From NCBI RefSeq assembly GCF_902459705.1, contig NZ_CABPRU010000002.1, positions 62,001-126,000 of the forward strand: 64,000 bases of DNA, given 5' to 3'. Each line of letters opens with the position of its first letter. Position 1 is the stretch's first letter. This document shows positions 39,105 through 47,967 of this stretch, one piece after another. Below the pieces are notes generated by a model. It had not been told where the DNA came from and did not search any database. It saw only the letters and a list, made by a program, of their open reading frames with translations. Origin of the DNA: Pandoraea terrigena (GTDB lineage Bacteria > Pseudomonadota > Gammaproteobacteria > Burkholderiales > Burkholderiaceae). A program made the position numbers and the translations under genes.

Positions 39105-39282
39105 AATTAACCCCCGGACTCTAAAGCTCTGTGATACTGAAGACGGGGGGACATCGCAGATAGGAGAATTTGATGCGTATCTAGATTGATCAATAGAATC
39201 CGGAAATGCCTACACGGCGCCTACACAAGAAAATGATCGATCAAAATCCGCGAGAGCCGGCTCCATAAATCATGGATTTGGC

Positions 39283-39359
39283 TGGCCTGCCCAGAGGGAT
39301 TCGAACCCCCGACCGTCGGCTTAGAAGGCCGATGCTCTATCCAACTGAGCTATGGGCAG
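39283..39359 (-). tRNA. tRNA-Arg (anticodon TCT)
   Basis: On the minus strand a full cloverleaf is visible. The acceptor CTGCCCA pairs with TGGGCAG, the D arm is GCTC/GAGC, the anticodon stem is TCGGC/GCCGA with loop CTTCTAA (anticodon TCT), and the T arm has TTCGAAT, with one G-T pair. The discriminator G and CCA are encoded. It would read AGA codons. Its 3' end faces the block at 19-39 kb, the usual orientation for island attachment, but no second copy of the 3' end was seen near 19 kb. Confidence 0.95.
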
Positions 39360-39546
39360 TGCGTGATGGCGGCGACAAGACGTCGCTGCCGGCGGGTCTC
39401 GGTGTGAAGAGATAACGTATCACGTCCGAGCAATCGACGATTATAACGCACGCGCGTGCCAATTTCATCGGCACCGCTTCAGGAAATGTCCCCCTTTGCG
39501 CGGCACCTCGTTCGCCTTTAGACTGGCGACGTGGAGGAGCGCGAGC

Positions 39547-40764
39547 ATGAACGAAATCGAACGCGAACAACGCTTTGGCGCCCACAACTATGCGCCGCTG
39601 CCCGTCGTGCTCTCGCACGCCAAGGGCGTCTGGGTCTGGGATGTCGAGGGCAATCGCTATCTCGACATGATGAGCGCCTACTCCGCCGTGAGCCACGGCC
39701 ATGCGCATCCCCGCCTGGTCGCCGCGCTCACCGCTCAGGCACAACGCCTCGCCGTCGTCTCTCGCGCCTTCTACACCGACCGGCTCGGCGCCTTCCTCGA
39801 ACGGCTGTGCGACCTCACCACGCTGGGCGGCGCCCTGCCGATGAACACCGGCGCAGAAGCCGTCGAAACGGCCATCAAGGCCGCTCGCCGCTGGGGCTAC
39901 AGCGTCAAACGCATCCCCGCCGACAAAGCGGAAATCATCGTCGCCGACGGCAATTTCCATGGGCGCACCACCACCATCGTGGGCTTCTCTTCCGAGCCCG
40001 CCTATCGCGCCGACTTCGGTCCGTTCGCGCCAGGATTCGTCCGCGTGCCGTTCGGTGATATCGACGCCGTGCGCGCCGCCATCACCCCCAACACCTGCGC
40101 TGTCCTGTTCGAAACCATCCAGGGCGAAGGCGGCATCGTGATCCCGCCCGACGGCTTCCTGCGCGCGTTGCGCCAGCTCTGCACAGAACACAATGTGCTC
40201 ATGCTGCTCGACGAAATCCAGTCAGGCCTCGGACGCACCGGCCGCTGGTTCGCCTATCAGCACGAGAACGTCGTGCCCGACGGGGTCATGCTCGGGAAAG
40301 CGCTCGGCGGCGGCCTGCTGCCCGTGTCCGCCTTCGTGGCACGGCGCGACATCATCGACCTGTTCGAACCTGGCAGTCACGGCTCGACCTTCGGCGGCAA
40401 CGCGCTCGCCGCGACCGTCGCGCTCGAAGCGCTCGATGTCATGGCCGACGAAGACCTGCCAGGACACAGTGCCGAGATGGGGGAATACCTGCTCTCGCGA
40501 TTGCGCGCGATCCACTCGCCGCTCATTCGTGAAGTCCGAGGCCGTGGCCTCTGGGCCGGCATCGAAATCGACCCGGCACGCGCCGACGCCCACGACCTGT
40601 CCATGCGGATGCTGCGCCGTCGCGTGCTCGCCAAGGAAACACGGGCGACCGTGCTGCGACTCGCACCGCCCCTCGTCATCGAGCGGGCAGAGATCGACAC
40701 GTGCATCTCCGCCCTCAAGGCCGTGCTCGCCGAAGCCGAAAACGAGACCCAACACCAAGCCTGA
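39547..40764 (+). CDS. rocD: Ornithine--oxo-acid aminotransferase
   Basis: The 405-residue class III aminotransferase has YLDMMSAYSAVSHGHAHPRL (about 39-58), MNTGAEAVETAIKAARRW (about 99), the aspartate in LLDEIQSGLGRTG and the cofactor lysine in MLGKALGGGLLPVSA (about 254). This pattern is that of RocD, which converts ornithine to glutamate semialdehyde. Residues near the N-terminus (FGAHNYAPLPVV) contain the Tyr expected for ornithine specificity. ATG 39547 with GGAGGAGC upstream is chosen over the longer open frame. It stands alone beside tRNA-Arg. Confidence 0.9.
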   Translation: MNEIEREQRFGAHNYAPLPVVLSHAKGVWVWDVEGNRYLDMMSAYSAVSHGHAHPRLVAALTAQAQRLAVVSRAFYTDRLGAFLERLCDLTTLGGALPMNTGAEAVETAIKAARRWGYSVKRIPADKAEIIVADGNFHGRTTTIVGFSSEPAYRADFGPFAPGFVRVPFGDIDAVRAAITPNTCAVLFETIQGEGGIVIPPDGFLRALRQLCTEHNVLMLLDEIQSGLGRTGRWFAYQHENVVPDGVMLGKALGGGLLPVSAFVARRDIIDLFEPGSHGSTFGGNALAATVALEALDVMADEDLPGHSAEMGEYLLSRLRAIHSPLIREVRGRGLWAGIEIDPARADAHDLSMRMLRRRVLAKETRATVLRLAPPLVIERAEIDTCISALKAVLAEAENETQHQA

Positions 40765-40800
40765 CATGAGGCCTGCGTCAGCGCCTGAGCACAGCCGCCG

Positions 40801-41130
40801 TCAATGCGCCGACGACTTCGACCAGAGATTCATCACCAGGACGCCCGCGACGATGAGCCCCATGCCGATCAGCGCGGGGGCGTCGAGCTTTTGACCGAAC
40901 AGGATGCGTGCGGCGATCGAGATGAGCACGATGCCGAGTCCCGACCACATCGCATAAGCCACGCCCACGGGAATCGTGCGCAGCGTGAGCGACAGCATGT
41001 AGAACGCCACACCGTAGCCCACGACGACCAGCGCGACCGGCCCGACACGCGTGAATCCCTCCGAGGCCTTCAGCGCCGACGTGGCAATCACCTCCGCCAC
41101 GATCGCCACCAACAGGTATAGATATGCCAT
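40801..41130 (-). CDS. SMR-family efflux protein, EmrE-like
   Basis: The 109-residue protein has four membrane helices and the SMR membrane-embedded glutamate in [20 protein letters not shown] (residue 14). [15 protein letters not shown] matches the third helix and the drug-pump subgroup (EmrE/QacE) rather than the guanidinium exporters. It would export cationic compounds by proton antiport in the inner membrane as an antiparallel dimer. ATG 41130 follows AAGGAGT. The gene converges with rocD with 36 bp between stops. Confidence 0.9.
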   Translation of the reverse strand: MAYLYLLVAIVAEVIATSALKASEGFTRVGPVALVVVGYGVAFYMLSLTLRTIPVGVAYAMWSGLGIVLISIAARILFGQKLDAPALIGMGLIVAGVLVMNLWSKSSAH

Positions 41131-41305
41131 CGAAACTCCTTTTCCTCGAACTCGCGGCCGCCCATCATAACCGACGCGTTCTCTTCCCCGCCCCGCAAAA
41201 TTCGCTTGCCTAAGCGCCCCGCACCGCGCTACAGTCGCCGTCACGGTGTGGCCAGCACACCGGCGTCGCTCGGACGGTTCCGGGCGCTTACGTTCCAGGG
41301 TCATC

Positions 41306-42523
41306 ATGTCCAGCTCTCAGGGCTCGCGCAGCTTTGCGCGCATCAATCGTCTTCCCCCTTACGTCTTCAATATCACCGCCGAGCTGAAGATGGCCGCGCG
41401 CCGCCGTGGCGAGGACATCATCGACCTCTCGATGGGCAATCCCGACGGGGCCACCCCGCCGCACATCGTCAGCAAGCTCGTCGAAGTCGCGCAACGCCCC
41501 GACACGCACGGTTATTCGACGTCGCGCGGCATTCCGCGTCTGCGCCGCGCGATCACGCGCTGGTACAAGGATCGTTACGACGTCGATCTCGATCCCGAGC
41601 GCGAAGCCATCGTCACCATCGGCTCGAAGGAAGGCCTCGCCCACCTGATGCTCGCCACGCTGGATCAAGGCGACACGGTGCTCGTGCCGAATCCGTCGTA
41701 TCCGATTCACATCTACGGCGCCGTCATCGCCGGGGCGAACATTCGCTCCGTGCCGATGACGCCCGGCATCGACTTCTTCACCGAACTCGAGCGCGGCATT
41801 CGCGAAAGCCATCCGAAGCCGAAGATGGTGATCCTCGGCTTCCCGTCGAACCCCACGGCCCAGTGCGTCGAACTCGAATTCTTCGAGCGTGTGGTCGATC
41901 TCGCGCGCAAGCACGACATTCTCGTGGTGCACGACCTGGCCTACGCCGATATCGTCTATGACGGCTACAAAGCACCCTCGATCATGCAAGTGCCCGGCGC
42001 GAAGGACGTGGCGGTCGAATTCTTCACGCTGTCGAAGAGCTACAACATGGCCGGCTGGCGCATCGGCTTCATGGTCGGCAACGCCGATCTCGTCGCCGCA
42101 CTCGCGCGCATCAAGAGCTATCACGACTACGGCACGTTCACACCGGTGCAGGTCGCGGCCATCGCCGCGCTCGAAGGCGATCAACACTGCGTCGAAGAGA
42201 TTCGCGCGCAGTATCAGCGTCGCCGCGATGTGCTCTACAAAGGACTGACGGAAGCCGGTTGGGACGTCGACCTGCCACGCGCGTCCATGTATATCTGGGC
42301 GCGCATTCCCGAACCGTATCGCGCGCTCGGCTCGCTCGAATTCGCGAAGAAGCTGCTCGCGCAGGCCAAGGTCTCGGTCTCGCCAGGTATTGGTTTCGGC
42401 GATTACGGCGACGACTATGTGCGCTTCGCCCTGATCGAGAACGAATCGCGCATTCGCCAGGCAGTGCGCGGCATCAAGCACATGTTCCGTGAAGACGGAC
42501 TGGTGCACCCGGCGACGCCCTGA
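41306..42523 (+). CDS. alaC: Alanine transaminase, AlaC type
   Basis: The 405-residue class I aminotransferase has [20 protein letters not shown] at the N-terminus, [12 protein letters not shown] (about 41), VPNPSYPIH (about 130), [12 protein letters not shown] (about 178), [14 protein letters not shown] and the cofactor lysine in [15 protein letters not shown] (about 239). This matches AlaC/YfdZ-type glutamate-pyruvate transaminase, usually next to homoserine dehydrogenase in beta-proteobacteria; the window does not show that neighbour. ATG 41306 is the family start. A strong hairpin follows the stop. Confidence 0.9.
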   Translation: MSSSQGSRSFARINRLPPYVFNITAELKMAARRRGEDIIDLSMGNPDGATPPHIVSKLVEVAQRPDTHGYSTSRGIPRLRRAITRWYKDRYDVDLDPEREAIVTIGSKEGLAHLMLATLDQGDTVLVPNPSYPIHIYGAVIAGANIRSVPMTPGIDFFTELERGIRESHPKPKMVILGFPSNPTAQCVELEFFERVVDLARKHDILVVHDLAYADIVYDGYKAPSIMQVPGAKDVAVEFFTLSKSYNMAGWRIGFMVGNADLVAALARIKSYHDYGTFTPVQVAAIAALEGDQHCVEEIRAQYQRRRDVLYKGLTEAGWDVDLPRASMYIWARIPEPYRALGSLEFAKKLLAQAKVSVSPGIGFGDYGDDYVRFALIENESRIRQAVRGIKHMFREDGLVHPATP

Positions 42524-42543
42524 GCGGTTGCGGCACACGTCTC

Positions 42544-42581
42544 AAGGCCAGCGAGGCGTCGGAAGACGCCCCGCTGGCCTT
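42544..42581. terminator. Bidirectional hairpin between alaC and the PPC gene
   Basis: A 17-bp stem (AAGGCCAGCG... with one mismatch) closes over GGAA and begins with AA/ends with TT. It lies between convergent stops at 42523 and 42605. Confidence 0.6.
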
Positions 42582-42604
42582 GCCCGCAACGACGCCGACG
42601 ACAC

Positions 42605-43018
42605 CTATGCGGGCAACCACTCCTGCAGCGTCACTTCAATGGTGATGAACGAGAGGTTGCCGCCGCGCACGAAGCGCCCGGCGAACATGCGCCCGTCGGT
42701 ATCGGCGACCATCCCGTGCAGCGTGGGAAGCTCGCTCACGGCTTCGGGCCGTACGTCGACCTCACCGAACACATTGAGGATTTCCACCCCGGGGCCGCTC
42801 ACCCGCTGTTCGCGCCAGCCGTCGCCCGCGCGAAACGCCAGCCGCGCGTCGATCAGGCTTCCCACGGCACCGCGCACGATGGCGCGCGAGATGGCATGCT
42901 CCACACACAGCGCTTCGATGCTTTCCGTCAAGTCCTGATTGGGTTTGAGACGCGCCACGACCAACCTGCCCAGCGTGCCGTTCTCGATGTCGACCGGGAT
43001 ATCCAGTTCGGCGCTCAT
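42605..43018 (-). CDS. PPC (DUF296) domain protein, second of a tandem pair
   Basis: The 137-residue protein matches the PPC/DUF296 fold: GRLVVARLKPNQDLTESIEALC, AIVRGAVGSLIDARL, a glycine-rich turn and VEILNVFGEVD. In plants the domain binds AT-rich DNA with an extra hook; the bacterial stand-alone forms are trimers of unknown function that may bind metals or small molecules. Here it is the last gene of a thiolase / ligase operon and overlaps the other PPC gene by 4 bp. A metabolic role is more likely than a nucleoid one, but this is inference. Confidence 0.75.
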   Translation of the reverse strand: MSAELDIPVDIENGTLGRLVVARLKPNQDLTESIEALCVEHAISRAIVRGAVGSLIDARLAFRAGDGWREQRVSGPGVEILNVFGEVDVRPEAVSELPTLHGMVADTDGRMFAGRFVRGGNLSFITIEVTLQEWLPA

Positions 43019-43551
43019 GAGAGATCTCCCGCGATGGGATGCAGCAGACGGAAACGCGTCTCCTCGTCATCCGCGCTCACGTAGCCGCCGCGCTCGAACA
43101 AACACAGGCGAATCACGACCGGCTCGTCGCCGGCCCACGTGTGATCGAGAATCAGATGGCCGCCATGCAACTCGCCGCTCGGGTCGGAAAATCCCGCATG
43201 GCAATGCAGCAGCGTGGCGCCGTCGGCCGTGCGGCCCACAGTGATCGCGCCACCGATCAGATCCACCTCCCGGATTTCGTCGACCGGCGCCCCATAGCCA
43301 AAGGGACGCTCCGCGTCTGCGGTGTTCTCGATCATGTGATACCGCAGACCTCGCGCGGTGCCCGCGCAGAAACGGCCGACGCCGCCGCCGTACGCATAGC
43401 GGGATAACGCTTCGCGTAAGGACTCGCCGAGATTCGCACCCGACCGGATCGTTACGCGCAGTTCGTGCTGCCCGCTCAACACGCAGTCTTCCACACGGGG
43501 TAACGTGGGGGCGCCTGCATGCCGATAGATCCGTGAAAGCGCAGGTTTCAT
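43015..43551 (-). CDS. PPC (DUF296) domain protein, first of a tandem pair
   Basis: The 178-residue protein has the same fold as its neighbour: LRVTIRSGANLGESLREALS, GVGRFCAGTARGLRYHMI, IREVDLIGGAITVG, then LLHCHAGFSDPSGELHGGHL with several histidines, which in PPC proteins form a metal site on the trimer surface. That histidine cluster (HCH, then HGGH) is absent or reduced in the second copy, so the two may form a mixed complex with one active type of subunit. It overlaps the ligase gene by 4 bp. Confidence 0.75.
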   Translation of the reverse strand: MKPALSRIYRHAGAPTLPRVEDCVLSGQHELRVTIRSGANLGESLREALSRYAYGGGVGRFCAGTARGLRYHMIENTADAERPFGYGAPVDEIREVDLIGGAITVGRTADGATLLHCHAGFSDPSGELHGGHLILDHTWAGDEPVVIRLCLFERGGYVSADDEETRFRLLHPIAGDLS

Positions 43552-45125
43552 AGTCGATAGTCTCCTTGCTCTTCGAGCATCGTCTTGATTTGCTTCTTCA
43601 CGATCTTGCCGTAGCCCGACTTGGGCATGGCATTCCAGAATATGAAGCGGCGCGGCCACTTGTAGCGGGCGATACGCGCTTCGAGATGTCCGAGCAGTTC
43701 ATCGGCCTGTGCGGCCATGCCTTCCCGGGCGACCACCACGGCAAGCCCGCTCTCGCCCCACTTGGGGTCGGGCACGCCGAGCACCGCGCACTCCGACACG
43801 GCCGGGTGCGTGAGCAACGCTTCCTCGATCTCGCGCGGGTAGACGTTCGAGCCACCCGAGATGTACATGTCCGACGCGCGGCCCGTGATGTACAGGAATC
43901 CCTGCGCGTCGACGTGTCCGAGATCACCGGTGTGGAACCAGTCGTCCTTGAACGCCTTGGCGTTCGCCTCCGGATTGTTGTGATATCCCATGAAGACGGC
44001 CGGGCCGCGCACGCAGATCTCGCCCGACGCGAACGGCGGCTGACGCTCGCCACGCTCATCGAGAATGGCCACCTCCATGCCAGTACGGGGCAAGCCGCAC
44101 GTGCCGACGCGCGCGTCGGGCGCGTCGTCGTCGTCGGTGTGCAGCCACGGCGGCAACACGGTGATGTTGCCCGTCACCTCGCCCAGCCCGTAGTACTGCA
44201 CCAGCACCGGGCCCAACTTCCGCAGCGCGTATTTCTGATCGGCGCGATACATCGGTGCCCCGGCGTAAATCACGAACCGCAGCGAGCGATGGTCGTAACG
44301 ATCCACGGCTGGATCCTCAACGAGCATCTTGACGATGGTCGGCACCGTGAACATGTTGTCGACGCCATGCCGCTCAATGGCCTGCCAGACCTGTTCGGCG
44401 TCCAGCTTCTCGCCCGGCAGCAGCACACTGGCCGCCCCGCGCGCCGTATTGACGATGGCGTGTATGCCCGCGCCGTGCGAGAGCGGTGCCACCACCATCG
44501 AGCGGCTGCGATACGTGATGCCGGGCATCAGGTCGGCCAGATGATTCGTCACGACGAAAGCCATCTGCCCGTGCGAGAGCACCCCCGCCTTCGGATACCC
44601 GGTCGTGCCCGACGTGTAGAAGAACCACAGCGGATCCTCATACTCGACTTCCGCCTCATAGGCGGGCGCGCCACGATGCTCGGCGATCAACGTCTCGTAA
44701 TGCAATTCTCCCGCGCGCGGCTCACCCAGCGCGATCACATGGCGCAATGCCGACGACGCAGCGCGCACGGCGTCGACATGCCCCTCGAAACCGGCGTCAT
44801 AGATCATCACGCACGCGCCGCTCGATTGGCCCAGATACGCCGCCTCCGAGGCGGTAATACGGAAGTTCGTCGGCACCCAGATCGCGCCCAGCCGGAACGC
44901 GATCCATGCACTCTCGAAAATGGGCAGGTTGTTGCGCGAGTGCACCAGTAGCTTGTCGCCCTTGCCCACGCCCAGCTTGCGCAGCGCATCGACGGCGGCG
45001 TTTACGCGCGCATCGATCTCACCCCACGTGCTGGCCTTGTCGCCGACGATCAGACCGGGCTCGTCCGGATGACGCCGCGCAACGTCGGCCAGCAGGCGGC
45101 CGAGATTCATGACCTTCTTGAGCAT
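43548..45125 (-). CDS. AMP-forming acyl-CoA ligase
   Basis: The 525-residue ANL ligase has the motifs FFYTSGTTGYPKAGVLSH (about residues 169-186), QYYGLGEVTGNIT, GEICVRGPAVFMGY, DWFHTGDLGHVD and the lid GRASDMYISGGSNVYP with a catalytic lysine in KSGYGKIVKK. The A5-type motif reads YGLGE where most have YGxTE. The likely reaction is acid + ATP + CoA to acyl-CoA. With the thiolase upstream and two PPC proteins downstream it forms a four-gene leftward operon. Substrate unknown; a medium-chain or aromatic acid delivered by the divergent TRAP system is one possibility. Confidence 0.85.
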   Translation of the reverse strand: MLKKVMNLGRLLADVARRHPDEPGLIVGDKASTWGEIDARVNAAVDALRKLGVGKGDKLLVHSRNNLPIFESAWIAFRLGAIWVPTNFRITASEAAYLGQSSGACVMIYDAGFEGHVDAVRAASSALRHVIALGEPRAGELHYETLIAEHRGAPAYEAEVEYEDPLWFFYTSGTTGYPKAGVLSHGQMAFVVTNHLADLMPGITYRSRSMVVAPLSHGAGIHAIVNTARGAASVLLPGEKLDAEQVWQAIERHGVDNMFTVPTIVKMLVEDPAVDRYDHRSLRFVIYAGAPMYRADQKYALRKLGPVLVQYYGLGEVTGNITVLPPWLHTDDDDAPDARVGTCGLPRTGMEVAILDERGERQPPFASGEICVRGPAVFMGYHNNPEANAKAFKDDWFHTGDLGHVDAQGFLYITGRASDMYISGGSNVYPREIEEALLTHPAVSECAVLGVPDPKWGESGLAVVVAREGMAAQADELLGHLEARIARYKWPRRFIFWNAMPKSGYGKIVKKQIKTMLEEQGDYRL

Positions 45126-45206
45126 GTCGCTCGTCTCCTCATTCCTTTTGCTCAGTCCCGCCCGGCGAATACCGGGCGGCCTGCCTGACAGCTTTCAAGC
45201 GACCGA

Positions 45207-46373
45207 TCAACGCGCTTCGAGAATGCTCACGTAATTGGCGACCGCCGCGCCGCCCATGTTGAACACACCCGCGAGCCGCGCATTGGGAATTTGCATCTCG
45301 CCCGCCGTCCCCGTCAGTTGCATCGCGGCCATCACGTGCATGGACACGCCCGTGGCGCCGACCGGATGGCCCTTCGCCTTCAGGCCGCCCGACGGATTGA
45401 CCGGCAGCATCCCATGCTTCTCGGTCAGGCCCTCGGCGACCACGCTCGCGCCCTGCCCCGGTTTGGCCAGCCCCATCGCCTCGTACTCGATCAGCTCGGC
45501 GATCGTGAAGCAGTCATGCGTCTCGACCAGCGACAGGTCCTTCAACGAGACACCGGCCACCCCCAGCGCCTGACGCCACGCATGCTGGCCGCCTTCGAAC
45601 GCCAGTGGATCGCGGCGCGAGAGCGGCAGGTAGTCGTTGACCTGTACCGCCGCGCGAAAGCCGACCGCCTTGGGCATCGTGTGCGCCACGTCGGCCTTCG
45701 AGATCACGAGCGCGGCGGCGCCATCCGAGACCATGGAGCAATCGGTGCGCTTGAGCGGCCCGGCCACAAACGGATTCTTCTCGGAGACGTTGCGGCAGAA
45801 GTCGTAGCCAAAGTCGCGACGCATATGCGCGTAAGGATTCACCGAACCATTGCGATGGTTCTTCGCCGCAATGCGCGCGAGCGCATCGGACTGATCGCCA
45901 TAGCGGTCGAAATAAGCCTGTGCGATGGTGCCGAACACGCCCGCGAAGCCCCCCGGAATATCGGCCTCCTCACGCGCATACGAACACTTGAGCAGGACGT
46001 CGCCCACCTGCGGCGTGGCCAACTCGGTCATCTTCTCGAAGCCGATCACAAGCACATGGGTGGCCTTGCCCGCCTCGATGGACTGTAAGCCGCCATGCAC
46101 GGCGGCCGAGCCCGTTGCGCAGGCATTCTCGTAGCGCGTGGCCGGCTTGAAGCGCAGCCCCGGAATGCGATTGAAGACGAGCGACGACGGAAAGTCCTGA
46201 TACAGGAAACCGCCATTGAAGGTGCCGACGTGAATGGAATCGATCTGCTCGGGCGCGAGGCCCGCGTCGTCCAGCGCGGCTTGGGCGACATCGGCCAGCA
46301 AAACTTCGGCATCGACGTTATCGAGTTTTCCGAACTGGGAGTGGGCCCAGCCGGTAAGGCATGCAGCAACCAT
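45207..46373 (-). CDS. Thiolase, acetyl-CoA acetyltransferase/SCP2-thiolase type
   Basis: The 388-residue protein has the thiolase nucleophile cysteine in YENACATGSAAVHGG (about residue 84), ETHDCFTIAELIEYEAMG (about 283) and the catalytic GLKAKGHPVGATG histidine (about 339). The order ...NPSGGLKAKGHP is typical of the lipid-transfer-protein/SCP2 group of thiolases. It would cleave or form beta-keto thioesters. ATG 46373 has GGAG 8 bp upstream; ATG 46400 lies at the predicted transcription start and is less likely. It begins the leftward operon under a sigma-54 promoter. Confidence 0.87.
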   Translation of the reverse strand: MVAACLTGWAHSQFGKLDNVDAEVLLADVAQAALDDAGLAPEQIDSIHVGTFNGGFLYQDFPSSLVFNRIPGLRFKPATRYENACATGSAAVHGGLQSIEAGKATHVLVIGFEKMTELATPQVGDVLLKCSYAREEADIPGGFAGVFGTIAQAYFDRYGDQSDALARIAAKNHRNGSVNPYAHMRRDFGYDFCRNVSEKNPFVAGPLKRTDCSMVSDGAAALVISKADVAHTMPKAVGFRAAVQVNDYLPLSRRDPLAFEGGQHAWRQALGVAGVSLKDLSLVETHDCFTIAELIEYEAMGLAKPGQGASVVAEGLTEKHGMLPVNPSGGLKAKGHPVGATGVSMHVMAAMQLTGTAGEMQIPNARLAGVFNMGGAAVANYVSILEAR

Positions 46374-46414
46374 GAAGTGTCTCCGGAAAAATGAGGTCAT
46401 CCAGACTCCGGTGA

Positions 46415-46429
46415 GCAATTTCGATGCCA
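46415..46429 (-). promoter_or_regulatory. Sigma-54 promoter of the thiolase operon
   Basis: On the minus strand: TGGCAT, five bases (CGAAA), TTGC, then TC. The match and the -24 box are the same as at the mgo operon. The predicted start is near 46403, about 30 bp before ATG 46373. Confidence 0.66.
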
Positions 46430-46631
46430 GACCCACGCGTCGCGGTCTCGCATTGCCCGCCAAGCGCGTCGACGGCGCATGGTCCCCGCGTTGCATCCCC
46501 GTCGTGCGGTTCGCGCGCTCCCAATTGACGTAAGCGTAAAGCCACCGTCATCAGCCCATCAAGCGATTTCGTCCGCACGCCAGTTCCCCCCATTTACTGC
46601 ATCGCAGCACGACATCTCACGCCCGGAAGCC

Positions 46632-46711
46632 CTCGACACCTGTCGCATCGTGGTCACCTGTTGAATGCGACAGGTGTCGCAAGACGGCTCGCCGATGCGA
46701 CAGGTGTCGCA
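46632..46711. promoter_or_regulatory. Four-copy enhancer-like array between divergent thiolase and TRAP operons
   Basis: Two perfect copies of TGCGACAGGTGTCGCA stand at 46666-46681 and 46696-46711, exactly 30 bp apart. A near copy lies at 46632-46647 (CGACACCTGTCGCA exact), with a degenerate half-site TCACCTGT at 46654-46661. The array lies about 110-190 bp before the TRAP promoter start and about 230-310 bp from the thiolase promoter start. It is the best-conserved cluster of the motif in the window and probably serves both promoters. Confidence 0.68.
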
Positions 46712-46799
46712 CGACATGGTGCCCGACAAAGCGAGGCCCATGGCGCGAGAGGTCAAGAATGCTTAATAACGTAAGGGTTTTCCCGTTCGGACTGCGATC

Positions 46800-46814
46800 T
46801 GGCACCCGATTTGC
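46800..46814 (+). promoter_or_regulatory. Sigma-54 promoter of the TRAP operon
   Basis: TGGCAC, five bases (CCGAT), TTGC: an exact consensus match. The start would be near 46826, leaving about 120 bases of leader before ATG 46948. Confidence 0.72.
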
Positions 46815-46947
46815 GTAAGATAGCCAAGCCACTTGCGAGCCGCTTCACGCTCGCCCTACGAGATGGCCGAGGCGTTGCAGGGCAACACGTCCACCCACCT
46901 CGCGCTTCAGACGCAGTCACCAAACCGATAAACAGGAGACATGCAGT

Positions 46948-47967
46948 ATGAGCAACATGGATCGCCGCCACTTCATCAAAGTCGTGGCAGCCACGTCGGC
47001 CGCCGCTGCCACGGGCTTGTATCAGACGCAAGCACGCGCTGCCGAATTCACGCTGAAGTTCGCCAACAACCTGCCTATCAGCCACCCGATGAATATTCGC
47101 GCCAAGGAGATGGCGCAAAAGATCGCGGAGCAGTCGAAAGGTCGTGTCGACTTCCAGGTCTTCCCGAACAACCAGTTGGGCAGCGACAGCGACATGCTGA
47201 GCCAGGTTCGCTCGGGTGCCATCGACTACTTCACGCTATCCCCGCTGATTCTTGGCACGCTCGTGCCCTCGGCGCAGATCTCCGGCGTGGGCTTCGCATT
47301 CAAGGACTACGGTCAGGTATGGGCCGCGATGGACGGCGACCTGGGCGCGCACGTGCGCGGCCAGATCGCGAAGACCTCGGTGTTCGCCTTCGACAAGATC
47401 TGGGAAAACGGGTATCGCCAGATCACCACGAGCAACCACCCGATCAATTCGCCGGCCGATCTCAAGGGCCTGAAGATTCGCGTGCCGACGAGTCCGCTGT
47501 GGACGTCGATGTTCCGCGCCTTCGAGTCGGCGCCTACGTCGATCAACTTCTCCGAAGTGTATTCGGCCCTGCAGACCCACATTGTCGAAGCGCAGGAGAA
47601 TCCGCTGGCCATTTTGGCCACGGCCAAGCTGTACGAAGTGCAGAAGTACGTGTCGATGACGAACCACATGTGGGACGGCTTCTGGTTCCTCGCCAACAAA
47701 CAGAAGTGGGACAAGCTGCCGAAGGACCTTCAGGCGATCGTCACCGCGAACGTGAACGCCGCCGCCCTGGCGCAACGCGACGATGTGCGCAAGCTCAACG
47801 ACAGTGTGACGACCGAACTCAAGCAGAAGGGTCTCGTGTTCAATGCACCGAACAACGAGCAGTTCCGCGACAAGCTTCGCGCTGCGGGCTTCTACGCCGA
47901 GTGGCACAAGAAGTTCGGTGACGAAGCGTGGTCGATGCTGGAAAAGTACACCGGGAAGCTTGCGTAA
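46948..47967 (+). CDS. TRAP transporter solute-binding protein, DctP type
   Basis: The 339-residue protein has a twin-arginine-like leader (MDRRHFIKVVAATSAAAAT, cleavage near ARAAE) and a DctP-type binding fold: FANNLPISHPMNIRAKEMAQ, VDFQVFPNNQLG, a central LKGLKIRVP with the conserved arginine near residue 177 that binds the substrate carboxylate, and EAQENPLAILATAKLYEVQK. It binds an organic acid in the periplasm and delivers it to the membrane subunit encoded next, with stop and start codons touching. An AGGAGA ribosome-binding site precedes it. Confidence 0.9.
   Translation: MSNMDRRHFIKVVAATSAAAATGLYQTQARAAEFTLKFANNLPISHPMNIRAKEMAQKIAEQSKGRVDFQVFPNNQLGSDSDMLSQVRSGAIDYFTLSPLILGTLVPSAQISGVGFAFKDYGQVWAAMDGDLGAHVRGQIAKTSVFAFDKIWENGYRQITTSNHPINSPADLKGLKIRVPTSPLWTSMFRAFESAPTSINFSEVYSALQTHIVEAQENPLAILATAKLYEVQKYVSMTNHMWDGFWFLANKQKWDKLPKDLQAIVTANVNAAALAQRDDVRKLNDSVTTELKQKGLVFNAPNNEQFRDKLRAAGFYAEWHKKFGDEAWSMLEKYTGKLA

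Noticed and set aside
39283-39359. tRNA-Arg 3' end as a proven island attachment site
   Set aside because: No direct repeat of the tRNA 3' end was found near 19.1 kb and no integrase gene is in the window, so the link stays a suggestion.
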